Below are positions 50,721-63,208 of a DNA stretch of 64,000 nt, one piece after another. Both the position numbers and the translations under genes were made by a program. The stretch's first letter is position 1. Each line of letters opens with the position of its first letter. Source of the DNA: Collinsella intestinalis DSM 13280 (GTDB lineage: Bacteria; Actinomycetota; Coriobacteriia; Coriobacteriales; Coriobacteriaceae); contig NZ_GG692710.1 in assembly GCF_000156175.1 (NCBI RefSeq), forward strand, positions 62,060 through 126,059, in the 5' to 3' direction. The notes under the pieces were generated by a model that was not told where the DNA came from, did not search any database, and was given only the letters and a program-made list of their open reading frames with translations.

Positions 50721-53448
50721 GTATCTCGATCTCCTCGGCGGGAAGGGTGAAGCGGAAGACCGCTCCATGGGGCTTGTTGTCGGCGACTTCGATGATACCC
50801 CCGTGCGCCTCGATGATGGAGCGGCACAACGACAGACCGAGGCCGAAGCTTCGATGGGAGTCGACGGGGCGAGGGCCCTCGGCGATGAAGAAGCGGTCGA
50901 AGACGCGGGGCTTGTCGCGATCGGAGACACCCGGGCCGTCATCGGCGACCTCTACGACGACGGATGAACCCTCCCGTCGCGCGCCGATCGTCACGGTCGA
51001 GCCCTTCGGCGTGTATTTGAACGCGTTCGTGATGAGGTTCGTGAGCACCTGCATGATGAGGTGGACATCGATTTTCACCAAAAGGATCTCGTCCGTGTGC
51101 GTGATGGTCACGCGGTGCCCGTGCGATTCGCGGGCGACGTGGCTGAGTGCGGCGGCGATGACCTCGTCCATGAGTTCCGACGTGAGGTTGAGTTGCATGT
51201 CGCCATCTTCGATGCGGGTGATGGCGAGGAGGTTCTCGACGGTGTCGATCAGCCAGAGCGAGTCGTTATAAATGGCGTCCGCGAGCTCGAGTCGTTTCGC
51301 GTCCTCGAGTTTCTCCCCACCATCGCGCAGCACCGCGGCCGACCCCGAGATCGCGGTGAGGGGCGTCCTCAGGTCATGGCCGATGGATCTAAGCAGGTTG
51401 GCGCGCAGTTGTTCATTTTTGGCGAGCACGGCGGCCTCCTCCCGCTCTCGCGCCGCCTTGTCGCTCTCGAGGGCGAGCGCGCACTCGCCGACGATCGACA
51501 GGACGATGGAGTGCTCGAACGCCTCGAGCACGCGTCCCTTCAGATCGATGCCCACGACGCCGAACACCTCGTTGCCCGCGCGTACCGCAAGGTAGAGGCA
51601 CTGCGCCTCTGGCAGGGTGTGAGTGCTCGCCCCGGCGTGCTTGTTGTTGTTGAAAGTCCACGTCGCCACGGCGCGTTCGTATTCGGTGAACAGGGACGTG
51701 CGGTGGTCTTCGGCCCCGGCGCTCTCATACAGCGGCTCCCCGAGCAGGTCGCCGTCTGCGGGGTAGAAGACGACGTCGAGCCTGAGGAGCTTCACGAGTT
51801 GGCTCATGGCGACGCGCGCTCGCGCCTGGGGTCCCTGGGCCCGTTGCAGGAGCTGGTTGGTTTCGAGGAGCACGCGGGTCCTGAAGGCGTTTTTCGCCGA
51901 GGCGCGCGCGTTGTCGGTGAGGCGCGCGGTGAGTTCGGCGGCCACCATCGCGGTCGCGAACATGATGGCGAAGGTCACGAGGTAGCTTCGGTCGTAGCTG
52001 TCGAATGAGAACAGCGGTGTCACGAAGCAGAAGTTGTAGAGCACCACCGAGAGGATGCTCGACACGATGGTGCAGACGCGCCCCGTGGTCGTGACGGCCG
52101 TGAGCAGGGCCGTGAGGATGTAAAGGGAGATGATGCTCGAGTCGGCGAACCCGAGTCCGCGGAATGCGGTGCCAACTGCCGTGGCGATGGCGGATAGGCC
52201 CAGCGTGAGTAACATGTCCCGCCTGCTCGGCAGATGGGGTCCCGAGGCAGCTTGCCGGTCGTGGCCCCGCCTGGCCGGCGCCGGTTGATCGGGGATGATG
52301 TAGATGTCGAGGTTCGGCGCGATGGCGATCAGCCTCTCCACGAGCGACTTGCGTCCGAAGAGCGCGTGATGCAGGCCGTGCGCCTCGCCGGTGCGCCCCA
52401 TGACGATCTTCGAGATGCCGGACAGTCGCGCGAACTCGGCGATCTGAAAGGCGATGTCGTCCCCATACACCGTTTCCACCTGCGCGCCGAGCTGTTCGGC
52501 GAGGGCGCTGTTCGATGAGAGGCGCGCACGTTCGTCCTCGTCCATGGTCTGGGTTCGCGGACTCTCGACGAACAGGGCGACGAGCTCGCCGTGGAAGGCC
52601 TTCGACAGCCGCGCGGCCGCCCGCACGATGCGCGGGTTCGTGGGGGCGGGGGAGAGGCAGACCAGGATGCGCTCGCTGGTGTAGTAGTCGCGGTTGCCGA
52701 GCACGCGCGCGGCGTCGGCGAGGCGTCCCGTGCGGTCGGCGCAGCGGCGCAGGGCGATCTCGCGCAATGCCGTGAGGTTCTCGATGCTGAAGAAATTGCG
52801 CTGTGCGCGGTCGGCCTGCGCCGCGCGGTACACGAGTCCGGCCTTGAGGCGCTCGAGCAGGTCCTCGGGCTCGATATCCACGAGCTCGACCTGGTCGGCG
52901 TCATCGAAGACGCGGTCGGGGATGCGCTCGCGCACGACGACGCCCGTGATGGAGGCCACCATGTCGTTCAGGCTCTCGATGTGCTGGACGTTGACCGTGG
53001 TGTAGACGTCTATGCCGGCGCGCAGGAGCTCCTCGACATCTTGATAGCGCTTTTCATGGCGGCAGCCCGGTGCATTGGTATGCGCGAGTTCGTCGACGAG
53101 GATTAGCCGCGGCGCACGGGCCAGGGCGGCGTCGAGGTCGAATTCCGCGAGTTCGATGCCGTTGTGCTCGATGGACATGTGCGGGATGCGCTCGATGCCC
53201 CGCGACAGGCGCGCCGTCTCGGGGCGCTCATGAGGTTCGATATAGCCGGCGACGACGTCCACGCCGCGCCTCTTGGCGGCGTGCGCGGCCTGGAGCATAG
53301 CGTAGGTTTTGCCCACGCCCGCGGCGTACCCGAAGAAGATTTTGAGGTGCCCTCGGCGTCCGCGGCGCTCCTGTGTGTGGGCGTCCTGTTCGAGCGCCCT
53401 GAGCAGGAGGTCGGGGTTCGCCCGTACGTCGGATGCAGCGCGTGACAT
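50713..53448 (-). CDS. kdpD: Sensor histidine kinase KdpD
   Basis: The protein has 911 residues. The N-terminal KdpD domain (~25-235) has Walker A GYAAGVGKTYAMLQ and LVDELAHTNAPG. A USP-like domain follows (~245-370). Four membrane helices lie at ~400-500, then a GAF-like region, the phospho-His box IGHDLRTPLTAISGS, and ATPase boxes NLITNAFKYTP, ADDGPGVSD and FGLGLSL. It senses potassium state. The start at 53448 follows AAAGG. It is divergent from kdpFABC. Confidence 0.96.
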   Translation of the reverse strand: MSRAASDVRANPDLLLRALEQDAHTQERRGRRGHLKIFFGYAAGVGKTYAMLQAAHAAKRRGVDVVAGYIEPHERPETARLSRGIERIPHMSIEHNGIELAEFDLDAALARAPRLILVDELAHTNAPGCRHEKRYQDVEELLRAGIDVYTTVNVQHIESLNDMVASITGVVVRERIPDRVFDDADQVELVDIEPEDLLERLKAGLVYRAAQADRAQRNFFSIENLTALREIALRRCADRTGRLADAARVLGNRDYYTSERILVCLSPAPTNPRIVRAAARLSKAFHGELVALFVESPRTQTMDEDERARLSSNSALAEQLGAQVETVYGDDIAFQIAEFARLSGISKIVMGRTGEAHGLHHALFGRKSLVERLIAIAPNLDIYIIPDQPAPARRGHDRQAASGPHLPSRRDMLLTLGLSAIATAVGTAFRGLGFADSSIISLYILTALLTAVTTTGRVCTIVSSILSVVLYNFCFVTPLFSFDSYDRSYLVTFAIMFATAMVAAELTARLTDNARASAKNAFRTRVLLETNQLLQRAQGPQARARVAMSQLVKLLRLDVVFYPADGDLLGEPLYESAGAEDHRTSLFTEYERAVATWTFNNNKHAGASTHTLPEAQCLYLAVRAGNEVFGVVGIDLKGRVLEAFEHSIVLSIVGECALALESDKAAREREEAAVLAKNEQLRANLLRSIGHDLRTPLTAISGSAAVLRDGGEKLEDAKRLELADAIYNDSLWLIDTVENLLAITRIEDGDMQLNLTSELMDEVIAAALSHVARESHGHRVTITHTDEILLVKIDVHLIMQVLTNLITNAFKYTPKGSTVTIGARREGSSVVVEVADDGPGVSDRDKPRVFDRFFIAEGPRPVDSHRSFGLGLSLCRSIIEAHGGIIEVADNKPHGAVFRFTLPAEEIEIHE

Positions 53449-53679
53449 TGCGAGGCCTTTCTCGCCGGTGTGGATCGATTGCGGCGGCGGGATGGGCCGC
53501 CTCGAGCATGCGATGAGTATAGGGCTCCGTTCGGGGCGCCGCATCCGCTCAGCTGCATCTTTACGGCATCTTAAGGCCGGAGGGCATCACCCTAACACCG
53601 TTTTAATCCGCTTCGCCGTTTACTGTTACCAGGCACTCGGGGAAGGGTGCCATCCGTGATTCTCGGAAGGAGCAGTTAC
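53449..53679. promoter_or_regulatory. Divergent kdpDE / kdpFABC promoter region
   Basis: This 231-bp gap is the only space for both promoters. AT-rich patches (TCTTTACGGCATCTTAAGG, CGTTTTAATCCG, CGTTTACTGTTACC) between 53555 and 53632 are candidates for the KdpE site and the kdpF promoter, but no box is convincing. Confidence 0.4.
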
Positions 53680-53766
53680 ATGAACGTCCTGATCCCGATC
53701 ATAGGCATCACGTGCATCGGCCTGTTGATCTACTACATCTATATTTTGATGAGGAGTGATTCGTAA
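53680..53766 (+). CDS. kdpF: Potassium-transporting ATPase subunit KdpF
   Basis: A 28-residue single membrane helix (IPIIGITCIGLLIYYIYILM) starts at 53680 behind GGAAGGAG. Position and size match KdpF, which stabilises the Kdp complex. kdpA begins 3 bp after its stop. Confidence 0.9.
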   Translation: MNVLIPIIGITCIGLLIYYIYILMRSDS

Positions 53767-53769
53767 CCT

Positions 53770-55593
53770 ATGAGCGCTGCAATTCAGTACATCCTGTACT
53801 TCGCCGTGCTCGTCGTTTTGGCCATCCCGCTCGGTCGGTTCATGGCCCGTGTCATGGACGGCGAGCATACCTTTTTGTCACCCGTGCTCGCACCTGTCGA
53901 GCGGGGCGTCTATCGCCTGCTCCGCATTGACTCGCATGAGCAGATGGGTTGGAAGCACTACCTGGTGAGCGTCCTTGCCTTCTCGGGTATCGGGCTCGTG
54001 GTGCTCGTCGTGCTCCAGATGCTCCAGGCTGTCCTGCCGGGCAACCCGCAGCACCTGCCCAGCGTGCCCTGGGACCTGTCGTTCAACACGGCGGCCTCCT
54101 TTATCACCAATACCAACTGGCAGTCCTATTCCGGCGAGACCGCCCTGTCCTACCTTGTGCAGTTCATGGGTCTCACCGTGCAGAACTTCGTTTCCGCCGG
54201 CACCGGTATCGCGGTCATGTTCGCACTGATCCGCGGCTTCCGTCAGGTCAAGGAGCAGGGTCTGGGTTCCTTCTGGGTCGACCTCACCCGCACCGTCCTG
54301 TATGTGCTCATCCCGCTGAACCTCGTGTTGGGCGTCTGCCTGGCTGCCGGTGGCGTCATCTCCAACTTCCAGCCGGCTCAGAAGGCTGAGCTCGTAGAGC
54401 CCGTCGCTGTCCAGCCTAATGCAGACGGCGGCTGGAGCGTCATCGACGGCGCCCAGATCGAGGGCGACACGGTCAAGGTCGATGGCAAGGTCGTCGAGGA
54501 CGCACGCGTGGTCACCGAGCAGTTCCTGCCCCAGGGCCCCGCGGCTCCTCAGGTCGCCATCAAGCAGTCCGGCACCAACGGCGGCGGCTTCTTTGGCGTG
54601 AACTCCGCCCATCCGTATGAGAACCCCAGCGCCTTCACCAACATCATCGAGATGACCAGCCTGCTGCTGATCCCGGCCGCCTGCTGCTTCACCTTCGGTA
54701 TCGGCGTCAAGAACACCAAGCAGGGCAAGGCCATCTTTGCCGCCATGTTCATCTTGCTGGTGATCTTCACCGGCATCATCGCCGTCAACGAGCATGCGGG
54801 TACCCCGCAGCTGGCCGATGGCGGAGCGGTCAATATCGAGATGACCGACGGCCAGGCCGGCGGCAACATGGAGGGCAAGGAGAGCCGCTTCGGTATCGCC
54901 GCCTCCTCCACGTGGTCGGCTTACACCACCGCCGCTTCCAACGGCTCGGTTAACTCCATGCACGACTCCTACACCCCGCTGGGCGGTTTTGTCCAGATGC
55001 TTCAGATGGCTCTGGGCGAGGTCGTCTTCGGCGGCGTGGGCTGCGGCCTGTACGGCATGATCGGCTTCGCCATCCTCACGGTGTTCATCGCCGGTCTCAT
55101 GGTCGGACGCACGCCTGAGTTCCTGGGCAAGAAGATCGAGCCGGGTGAGATGCGCTGGGCAGTTGTCCTGTGCCTGGCAACTCCGTTTGCCATTCTGGTG
55201 TGCTCGGCCATCGCCTGCATGGTGCCCGGTCTTGCCGACCAGCTCAACAATGGCGGCGCTCACGGCTTCTCCGAGGTGCTGTATGCCTTCACCTCATGCG
55301 GCGGTAACAACGGCTCGGCGTTTGCAGGCATGAACTGCAACATTCCCTGGATCAACGTCATGCTCGGTCTCGAGATGCTGTTCGCCCGCTTCATGCCCAT
55401 CATCGGCACGCTGGCTATCGCCGGCTCGCTGGCCAAGAAGGGTAAGGTCGCCGAGAGCGCCGGCACCCTGTCTACCACCAACGGCATGTTCGTATTCCTG
55501 CTCGTGTTCATCGTTCTGCTGATCGGTGCCCTGAGCTTCTTCCCGGCCCTGGCGCTTGGCCCCGTTGCCGAGTTCTTCCAGATGATTGCGTAA
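53770..55593 (+). CDS. kdpA: Potassium-transporting ATPase subunit KdpA
   Basis: The protein has 607 residues with about ten membrane segments. Typical pieces are [38 protein letters not shown] and [15 protein letters not shown], the selectivity-filter-like loops of the K+ channel subunit. The start at 53770 follows GAGGAGTG within the end of kdpF. It ends 16 bp before kdpB. Confidence 0.97.
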   Translation: MSAAIQYILYFAVLVVLAIPLGRFMARVMDGEHTFLSPVLAPVERGVYRLLRIDSHEQMGWKHYLVSVLAFSGIGLVVLVVLQMLQAVLPGNPQHLPSVPWDLSFNTAASFITNTNWQSYSGETALSYLVQFMGLTVQNFVSAGTGIAVMFALIRGFRQVKEQGLGSFWVDLTRTVLYVLIPLNLVLGVCLAAGGVISNFQPAQKAELVEPVAVQPNADGGWSVIDGAQIEGDTVKVDGKVVEDARVVTEQFLPQGPAAPQVAIKQSGTNGGGFFGVNSAHPYENPSAFTNIIEMTSLLLIPAACCFTFGIGVKNTKQGKAIFAAMFILLVIFTGIIAVNEHAGTPQLADGGAVNIEMTDGQAGGNMEGKESRFGIAASSTWSAYTTAASNGSVNSMHDSYTPLGGFVQMLQMALGEVVFGGVGCGLYGMIGFAILTVFIAGLMVGRTPEFLGKKIEPGEMRWAVVLCLATPFAILVCSAIACMVPGLADQLNNGGAHGFSEVLYAFTSCGGNNGSAFAGMNCNIPWINVMLGLEMLFARFMPIIGTLAIAGSLAKKGKVAESAGTLSTTNGMFVFLLVFIVLLIGALSFFPALALGPVAEFFQMIA

Positions 55594-55609
55594 AGGAGGG
55601 CGCAGATTT

Positions 55610-57664
55610 ATGGCTATGCAAAAAGACATGATGGGCCGCGCGGTCCGCGACTCGTTTGCCAAGCTGGATCCTCGCGTCCAGATTCAAAACCCGGTCATGT
55701 TCCTGGTGTGGCTTTCCGCCGTCATGACCTCCGTCCTGGCCGTCGCTTCCATCTTTGGTGTGCAGGACGCGGGTGTGCCCACCTACTATGTGGTCGCCAT
55801 CGCGGTCATCCTGTGGCTCACCGACCTGTTCTCGAATTTCGCCGAGGCGCTTGCCGAGGGCCGCGGTAAGGCTCAGGCCGATTCCCTGCGTGCGGCCAAA
55901 AAGGATGTTGAGGCCCATCGCATCGAGTCCGTTGAGGACAAGGAGCACTTCACCGTCGTTCCCGGCACCGAGCTCACGCGCGGCGACCTGGTGATCGTAC
56001 GCGCCGGCGAGCAGATCCCCGGCGACGGCGACGTCATCGAGGGCGCTGCCTCCGTTGACGAGTCCGCCATCACCGGCGAGTCCGCCCCCGTGGTCCGCGA
56101 GGCCGGTGGCGACCGCTCTGCCGTTACCGGCGGTACCACGGTGCTGTCCGACTGGATCGTCGTCAAGATCTCCAGTGAGCCCGGCCAGAGCTTCCTGGAC
56201 AAGATGATCGCGATGGTCGAGGGCGCCGCGCGCAAGAAGACCCCTAACGAGATCGCTCTGGAGATCTTCCTGGTGGCCCTCTCCATCGTCTTTATCCTGG
56301 TCACGCTGGCCCTGTATTGCTACTCCTGCTTCTCGGCCGGTCTTAACGACATGGTCAACCCCACGGCCGTGACCACGCTCGTGGCGCTGCTCGTGTGCCT
56401 AGCTCCCACTACCATCGGTGCGTTGCTGTCCGCCATCGGCATCGCCGGCATGAGCCGTCTGAACGAGGCCAACGTGCTGGCCATGTCTGGCCGCGCCATC
56501 GAGGCCGCCGGCGACGTCGACATCCTCATGCTCGACAAGACCGGCACCATCACCCTGGGTAACCGCCAGGCCGCCGAGTTCATCCCGGTCGACGGTGTCG
56601 ATCCCGCGGAGCTGGCCGATGCCGCTCAGCTTTCCTCGCTGGCCGACGAGACCCCCGAGGGCCGTTCCATCGTCGTGCTCGCCAAGGAGCAGTTCGGTTT
56701 GCGCGGCCGCACGCTCGAGGATAAGGGTATGGAGTTCATCCCGTTCACCGCGGCAACGCGTATGTCCGGCGTGAACTACGAGGGCAATGAGATCCGCAAA
56801 GGCGCTGCCGATTCCGTGCGCACCTATGTGGAGGCAGCCGGCGGCGTGTTCTCCCAGGAGTGCGACGAGGTCGTCGAGCGCATCGCCAAGGCCGGCGGCA
56901 CCCCGCTGGTCGTGACCAAGAACTGCCGCGTGCTGGGCGTTGTGTACCTCAAGGACATCATCAAGTCCGGCGTTAAGGAGAAGTTCGCCGACCTGCGCCG
57001 CATGGGCATTAAGACCATCATGGTGACGGGCGACAACCCGCTCACCGCCGCGGCAATCGCCGCCGAGGCCGGCGTTGACGACTTCCTGGCCGAGGCCACC
57101 CCTGAGGGCAAGCTCGAGAAGATCCGCGAGTTCCAGCGTGAGGGCCACCTGGTCGCCATGACCGGCGACGGCACCAACGACGCGCCCGCTCTGGCCCAGG
57201 CCGACGTCGCCGTGGCCATGAACACGGGCACCCAGGCTGCCAAGGAGGCCGGCAACATGGTCGACCTCGACTCCAGCCCCACCAAGCTCATCGAGGTTGT
57301 GCGTATTGGCAAGCAGCTGCTCATGACCCGCGGTTCGCTCACGACCTTCTCGGTGGCCAACGACGTGGCGAAGTACTTCGCTATCATCCCGGCCCTGTTC
57401 TCGCCGATCTACCCGGGCCTTGGCGCGCTCAACATCCTCGGTCTGGCAAGCCCGCTGTCCGCGGTTCTTTCGGCCATCATCTATAACGCGCTCGTTATCG
57501 TCGCGCTGATCCCCGCCGCGCTGAAGGGCGTTAAGTACCGCGAGGTCCCGTCCGGACAGCTGCTGACCCACAACCTGCTCGTGTGGGGTCTGGGCGGCAT
57601 CGTTGCCCCGTTCGTATTCATCAAGCTCATCGACATGCTACTCGCGTTCTGCGGCATTATGTAA
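55610..57664 (+). CDS. kdpB: Potassium-transporting P-type ATPase KdpB
   Basis: The protein has 684 residues. The phosphorylation motif DKTGTIT (Asp309), TGES in [31 protein letters not shown] and [15 protein letters not shown] match KdpB. It hydrolyses ATP to drive K+ uptake through KdpA. AAAGGAGG (55592-55599) supports Met at 55610 over the longer frame. kdpC follows after 12 bp. Confidence 0.97.
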   Translation: MAMQKDMMGRAVRDSFAKLDPRVQIQNPVMFLVWLSAVMTSVLAVASIFGVQDAGVPTYYVVAIAVILWLTDLFSNFAEALAEGRGKAQADSLRAAKKDVEAHRIESVEDKEHFTVVPGTELTRGDLVIVRAGEQIPGDGDVIEGAASVDESAITGESAPVVREAGGDRSAVTGGTTVLSDWIVVKISSEPGQSFLDKMIAMVEGAARKKTPNEIALEIFLVALSIVFILVTLALYCYSCFSAGLNDMVNPTAVTTLVALLVCLAPTTIGALLSAIGIAGMSRLNEANVLAMSGRAIEAAGDVDILMLDKTGTITLGNRQAAEFIPVDGVDPAELADAAQLSSLADETPEGRSIVVLAKEQFGLRGRTLEDKGMEFIPFTAATRMSGVNYEGNEIRKGAADSVRTYVEAAGGVFSQECDEVVERIAKAGGTPLVVTKNCRVLGVVYLKDIIKSGVKEKFADLRRMGIKTIMVTGDNPLTAAAIAAEAGVDDFLAEATPEGKLEKIREFQREGHLVAMTGDGTNDAPALAQADVAVAMNTGTQAAKEAGNMVDLDSSPTKLIEVVRIGKQLLMTRGSLTTFSVANDVAKYFAIIPALFSPIYPGLGALNILGLASPLSAVLSAIIYNALVIVALIPAALKGVKYREVPSGQLLTHNLLVWGLGGIVAPFVFIKLIDMLLAFCGIM

Positions 57665-57676
57665 GTGGAGGTTTGT

Positions 57677-58267
57677 ATGTTCAAAGGTGTTGCATCGCGT
57701 GCACTGGGTGTGTTCGCGCTGTTTACCGTTGTCTGCGGCCTGGGCTATACGCTCGTCGTGACCGGCATCGCCCAGGTTGCGTTCCCGTATCAGGCGAACG
57801 GTTCGCTCATCAAGGTCGACGACAAGATCGTGGGCTCCGAGCTGATCGGTCAGAACTTCGAGGATGAGGACCACATGTGGGGCCGTATCCAGAACGTGAC
57901 TATCGTCGAGGGGGAGGACGGCGGGCTCATGGCCTACAGCGCCCCGTCCAACCTCTCCCCGGCGAGCGAGGAGTACCGGCAGCTTGTGGACGAGCGCGTC
58001 GAGAAGATTCGCGCCGCCAATCCCGACGCCGACATGGATGCCGTGCCCGTCGACCTGGTGACGTGTTCCGGCTCAGGGCTCGACCCCGAGATCTCCCCCG
58101 ATGCCGCCGAGTACCAGGTACCGCGCCTGGCAAAGGCCACGGGCAAGAGCGAAGGCGAGGTGCGCGACATCATCGCCCAGTGCACCAAGGGCCGATTCCT
58201 GGGCGTCTTCGGCGAGCCCACGGTCAACGTGCTCAAGGTGAACCTCATGTTGGATGGTGTGCTGTAG
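57677..58267 (+). CDS. kdpC: Potassium-transporting ATPase subunit KdpC
   Basis: The protein has 196 residues. It has one N-terminal helix (LGVFALFTVVCGLGYTLVVT) and the conserved periplasmic parts VAFPYQANGSLI, GSELIGQNF, SGSGLDPEISPDAAEYQVPR and NVLKVNLMLD. Met at 57677 follows GTGGAGG. It ends the kdpFABC operon; a strong terminator follows. Confidence 0.96.
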   Translation: MFKGVASRALGVFALFTVVCGLGYTLVVTGIAQVAFPYQANGSLIKVDDKIVGSELIGQNFEDEDHMWGRIQNVTIVEGEDGGLMAYSAPSNLSPASEEYRQLVDERVEKIRAANPDADMDAVPVDLVTCSGSGLDPEISPDAAEYQVPRLAKATGKSEGEVRDIIAQCTKGRFLGVFGEPTVNVLKVNLMLDGVL

Positions 58268-58293
58268 GCGGCGTTTTCGACTAGAGATGCTTG

Positions 58294-58333
58294 CATGCCC
58301 CCGGTGCGGTCGCGCCGGGGGCATGATTGTTTT
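58294..58333 (+). terminator. Terminator of kdpFABC
   Basis: The stem CATGCCCCCGG / CCGGGGGCATG (58294-58304, 58315-58325) is followed by ATTGTTTT. Confidence 0.9.
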
Positions 58334-58399
58334 AACCAGCGGTTAGATTTCCTGCCGAAAACATGAGGGCGCGTCAATTGTGCTGACGGTCGCTAGCTG

Positions 58400-59026
58400 A
58401 TGAAGAGCGTTGTGCCGGCAGTGAGGGATCAGGCGTCCGCAATGCTCATCGCGAAAGCCATGCAGGAAGAGCGGTATGAGGATGCCCAGCGTATCCTTGA
58501 CGGCATCCCCGACCGCACGGTGGATAAGGAGGAGCGCCAGGCGATCTTGTATGCGCGCGAAGGAAAGGACGAGGACGCCGCACGCGTTTGGGAGGCCCGC
58601 GTGATCCGCATCGCCGCCGATTTGATGGGGGCGATTGTCGGGTTGATCGAAATTGCGTTGAGGGATGGCCGCAAAGATGATGCGCTCGAGTGCGCGCACC
58701 GCGCTCAGCTGGCATTCGAGGCACTTGGTCAGCCTGCATGGATGAGTCTGATGCCGCGGCTGGCGGCCGTGACGGCATCGGGCGATTCTGGTGAGGCGAT
58801 TGAGCTTCTCGACGCCGTCATGACCTCGTTGCATGGGGGCGACTCCGCGGCACTCCAGGGTCCGCTTTACCGCTATTCGGACCTGAATGACTTGACCGAC
58901 TTGACGTCCAGGATGGGTGCGCTGCTGCTTTCGGAAGTCGAGAATGAAGACGAGTATGCTTTTGTGCGTGCAGTCCCTGCCTACCGTTCGTTCGTGGAGA
59001 AATGGAAGGCCGTGGGTTCGGTGTAG
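58400..59026 (+). CDS. Helical-repeat (TPR-like) protein of unknown function
   Basis: The protein has 208 residues, all-helical, with TPR-like pairs (AKAMQEERYEDAQRILDGIP, ILYAREGKDEDAARVWEARV, ALRDGRKDDALECAHRAQLA). Similar helical tails occur after an HTH in Firmicutes/Coriobacteria XRE regulators, but no HTH is present and the frame is closed by TAG 6 bp upstream. There is no clear ribosome site before the ATG. It could be a truncated regulator or a leaderless gene. Confidence 0.5.
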   Translation: MKSVVPAVRDQASAMLIAKAMQEERYEDAQRILDGIPDRTVDKEERQAILYAREGKDEDAARVWEARVIRIAADLMGAIVGLIEIALRDGRKDDALECAHRAQLAFEALGQPAWMSLMPRLAAVTASGDSGEAIELLDAVMTSLHGGDSAALQGPLYRYSDLNDLTDLTSRMGALLLSEVENEDEYAFVRAVPAYRSFVEKWKAVGSV

Positions 59027-59212
59027 GGAGCTAGGCCCGGTCATCCAAAGTGCTGGTGTTTTCGGTCGTGAACGGAGCGGTTATCTTTACTTTGGTTCGT
59101 TTCGAGGATGAGAGCCTTACATTTTCGTATGCCGCGCGTAAGCCGAATCGATGGCACGGGAGGGACGAGTTCACGAGAATGGGTGCGGTAATAACCCTTG
59201 GAAGGACTCGCC

Positions 59213-60583
59213 ATGCAGCTATATCTCAAGCTCGCCCTCGGCAACGTTCGTCGCGGCGCACGTGACTACTCGGTGTATTTCGCGACGCTCGGGTTCGCGG
59301 CATGCCTGCTGTATTCGTTCGTCGCCTCGACCGATTACCTGGTGGCGCTTGGGTTGTCCACCGAACAAATGGGCGTGCTGGGGAGCGCGGGCGATATTCT
59401 GCAGGCGTTCTCCGTCTTCACCGTGTTGGTGTTTTTGTTCCTGGTCCGCTATGCGAACCGATTCCTGCTGCGTCGCCGCAAGCGCGAGTTCGCGTTGTAC
59501 GAGCTCATGGGTATGGGCCGCGGTGCTACGGCGTTCGTGCTCATCGCCGAGACCGCGCTCGTGGGAGCGTGCGCCCTGGCGCTCGGCATCGCGCTCGGCG
59601 GCGCACTGTCCCCGGCGTTCGGCGCCATCGCCGCCTTCGTTTTCAACGTGTCGTGGCGTCCCATGTTCGCCTTTTCGGCTGGGTCCGCCTTTTGGACGGC
59701 CGGCTGCTTTTCCGTCATTTTTGCCTTGAACGCCCTCGACGGCGCGCGCAATATGACCAAGCGGCCCCTCATCGAGCTCTTTTTCGCCGATCGGACCCCC
59801 GAGGTCATTCGCCTCGGCGGACGTCTTGCAAGGGCTGGCCAGGTGGCGCTTGCGGCGGTGCTTCTCGCGATGGTGTGGGGAGCGTGCCTGTTTCAGCCCA
59901 TCTACTTCATCGCCTTCATCATGCCCATGGGGTTTGCCGCGTGCGTCGCGACCGCGCTCGTCGCTCGCCTCGGTGCCTCATGGTGGGCCGATTGTGCGCG
60001 AGCTCGCGCCGAGGCATATTGGAGCGGCCTGCGCGCGTTCACCGTGCGGCAGGTCGAGGCACGGGTCTCGAGCTCGTCGATGGCCCTTGCGTGCGTGTGT
60101 GTGCTCATCGCGGCGGCGGTGTGCATGATGGTGGCCGGGTTCGCCTTCAGCGTGGGACTGCGCACACCCGAGATGCTCTCCAATGGGATGTCCGCCTCGC
60201 TCGCGCCCATCGGTTATATCGGCATCTTTTACGGGTCGGTCTTCTTGCTGAGCGCTGTGGCGGTGCTCTCCTTGCAGCAGCTTTCCGGAGCCGCCGACGC
60301 GCGTCGCGCATACGGGACCCTGGCCCAACTGGGTTGCGACCGCATCGATATGCGCTCGTCGGTGCGTGCCCAGGTGCGGCTGTATTTTTGCGCCCCGCTC
60401 GCCGGAGCGTTCATCCACGACCTGTTCGGCCTGGTACTCGTGGCATTCCTGTCGTTCGCCCTCGGCGTGCAGGGATTCTTCGCCATCGTCGCCGGCGTCC
60501 TTGGCTTTACGGTGATGCTCATGGCGGTGTATGCGCTCATGACCGCCCGCGCCGTCGAGCGGGTGGTGCTGCCGAGGGTATGA
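59213..60583 (+). CDS. FtsX-like ABC permease, BceB type without large outer domain
   Basis: The protein has 456 residues. The start (LKLALGNVRRGARDYSVYFA) and first helices match BceB-type permeases, and about ten hydrophobic segments are visible. BceB proteins are usually ~600-660 residues with a large extracellular domain between helices VII and VIII; here the corresponding loop is only ~20 residues (LRTPEMLSNGMSASLAPIG). No BceA ATPase gene is adjacent. GGAAGGA precedes Met 59213. The function is probably export or sensing, not established. Confidence 0.85.
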   Translation: MQLYLKLALGNVRRGARDYSVYFATLGFAACLLYSFVASTDYLVALGLSTEQMGVLGSAGDILQAFSVFTVLVFLFLVRYANRFLLRRRKREFALYELMGMGRGATAFVLIAETALVGACALALGIALGGALSPAFGAIAAFVFNVSWRPMFAFSAGSAFWTAGCFSVIFALNALDGARNMTKRPLIELFFADRTPEVIRLGGRLARAGQVALAAVLLAMVWGACLFQPIYFIAFIMPMGFAACVATALVARLGASWWADCARARAEAYWSGLRAFTVRQVEARVSSSSMALACVCVLIAAAVCMMVAGFAFSVGLRTPEMLSNGMSASLAPIGYIGIFYGSVFLLSAVAVLSLQQLSGAADARRAYGTLAQLGCDRIDMRSSVRAQVRLYFCAPLAGAFIHDLFGLVLVAFLSFALGVQGFFAIVAGVLGFTVMLMAVYALMTARAVERVVLPRV

Positions 60584-60624
60584 TTATCGGACTATGTCAC
60601 TCCGCGTGACGGGAGGTCCGTCTC

Positions 60625-61344
60625 ATGATCTGGTTTACATCCGACACGCACTTCGGCCATGCCAACGTGCTGCATTTCACCGATCGTCCGTTTGGCGATA
60701 TCGCGCATATGAATCGCGCGCTCATCAACGCGATCAACGAGCGTGTGGCGCCCACCGACGACCTGTACATCCTCGGTGATTTCTCGTATCAGATGACCGC
60801 GGTCGAGGCGGCGGCGCTGCGCGGAAAGATCAATTGCCGCAAGGTGCACATCGTGCCGGGCAATCACGACAAGGACTGGACGCACAAGGATGTGGCGGGG
60901 ACGTTCATCGTCGAGCCGCCCATCGTGCGCATCAATATCCATGGGCAGAAGATCGTGCTGTCGCACTATCCGCTCATGGAGTGGCAGTCCATGTCGCGCG
61001 GGTCCTGGCATCTTCATGGGCATATCCACAGCGCGGGCAGCGTGTATAACGAGCTCAACCGCAAGCAGGGCCTCATGCGCTACGACGTGGGCGTGGATGC
61101 GAACGACCTGGCGCCGGTGAGCCTGGACGCGATTCGCACCTGGTTCGAGGGCGTGGAGTTCTACGGGCGTGCTCGCTGGTGGGAGTGGGTGAACGGGACG
61201 GGTGATCCTGCGGTGGCAGAGGATTGCGAGGTGGTCCGCGAGCTCATGGTCGAGGTGAATCGCGACCATGCGACTGCGCAGGAGTCCGCGGAGGCGTCGC
61301 GGCGATGCGCCTCGGCGCTGCGGGAGCTAGGCCTCGGACGCTAG
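60625..61344 (+). CDS. Calcineurin-like metallophosphoesterase
   Basis: The protein has 239 residues. The metal-binding motifs are SDTHFGHANV, YILGDFSYQ, VPGNHDKD, VLSHYPLMEW and LHGHIHSAG. This small-phosphoesterase family is poorly characterised; the substrate is unknown. The C-terminal ~70 residues are variable. GACGGGAGG precedes the ATG. Confidence 0.92.
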   Translation: MIWFTSDTHFGHANVLHFTDRPFGDIAHMNRALINAINERVAPTDDLYILGDFSYQMTAVEAAALRGKINCRKVHIVPGNHDKDWTHKDVAGTFIVEPPIVRINIHGQKIVLSHYPLMEWQSMSRGSWHLHGHIHSAGSVYNELNRKQGLMRYDVGVDANDLAPVSLDAIRTWFEGVEFYGRARWWEWVNGTGDPAVAEDCEVVRELMVEVNRDHATAQESAEASRRCASALRELGLGR

Positions 61345-61400
61345 CACCACGCGGAGCACCGGCCTTCACCGCGGCCTTCGCTTCGAATGCATGGGACTTC

Positions 61401-61435
61401 AACCTCAAATTAGGGACTGTCCCTCATTTGAGGTT
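61401..61435. repeat. REP-like palindrome, TAGGGAC family, intergenic
   Basis: The arms AACCTCAAAT (61401-61410) and ATTTGAGGTT (61426-61435) surround TAGGGACTGTCCCTC. It shares the core and arm with the copy overlapping the ABC-F stop codon. It lies 57 bp after the phosphoesterase. Confidence 0.75.
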
Positions 61436-61492
61436 GAGAGGGGCAATCGTTTCCAGTGCGTGAATTCGCCATACTCCCCATTGTCATGGTAG

Positions 61493-63203
<1,711 letters not shown>

Positions 63204-63208
63204 GTGCG

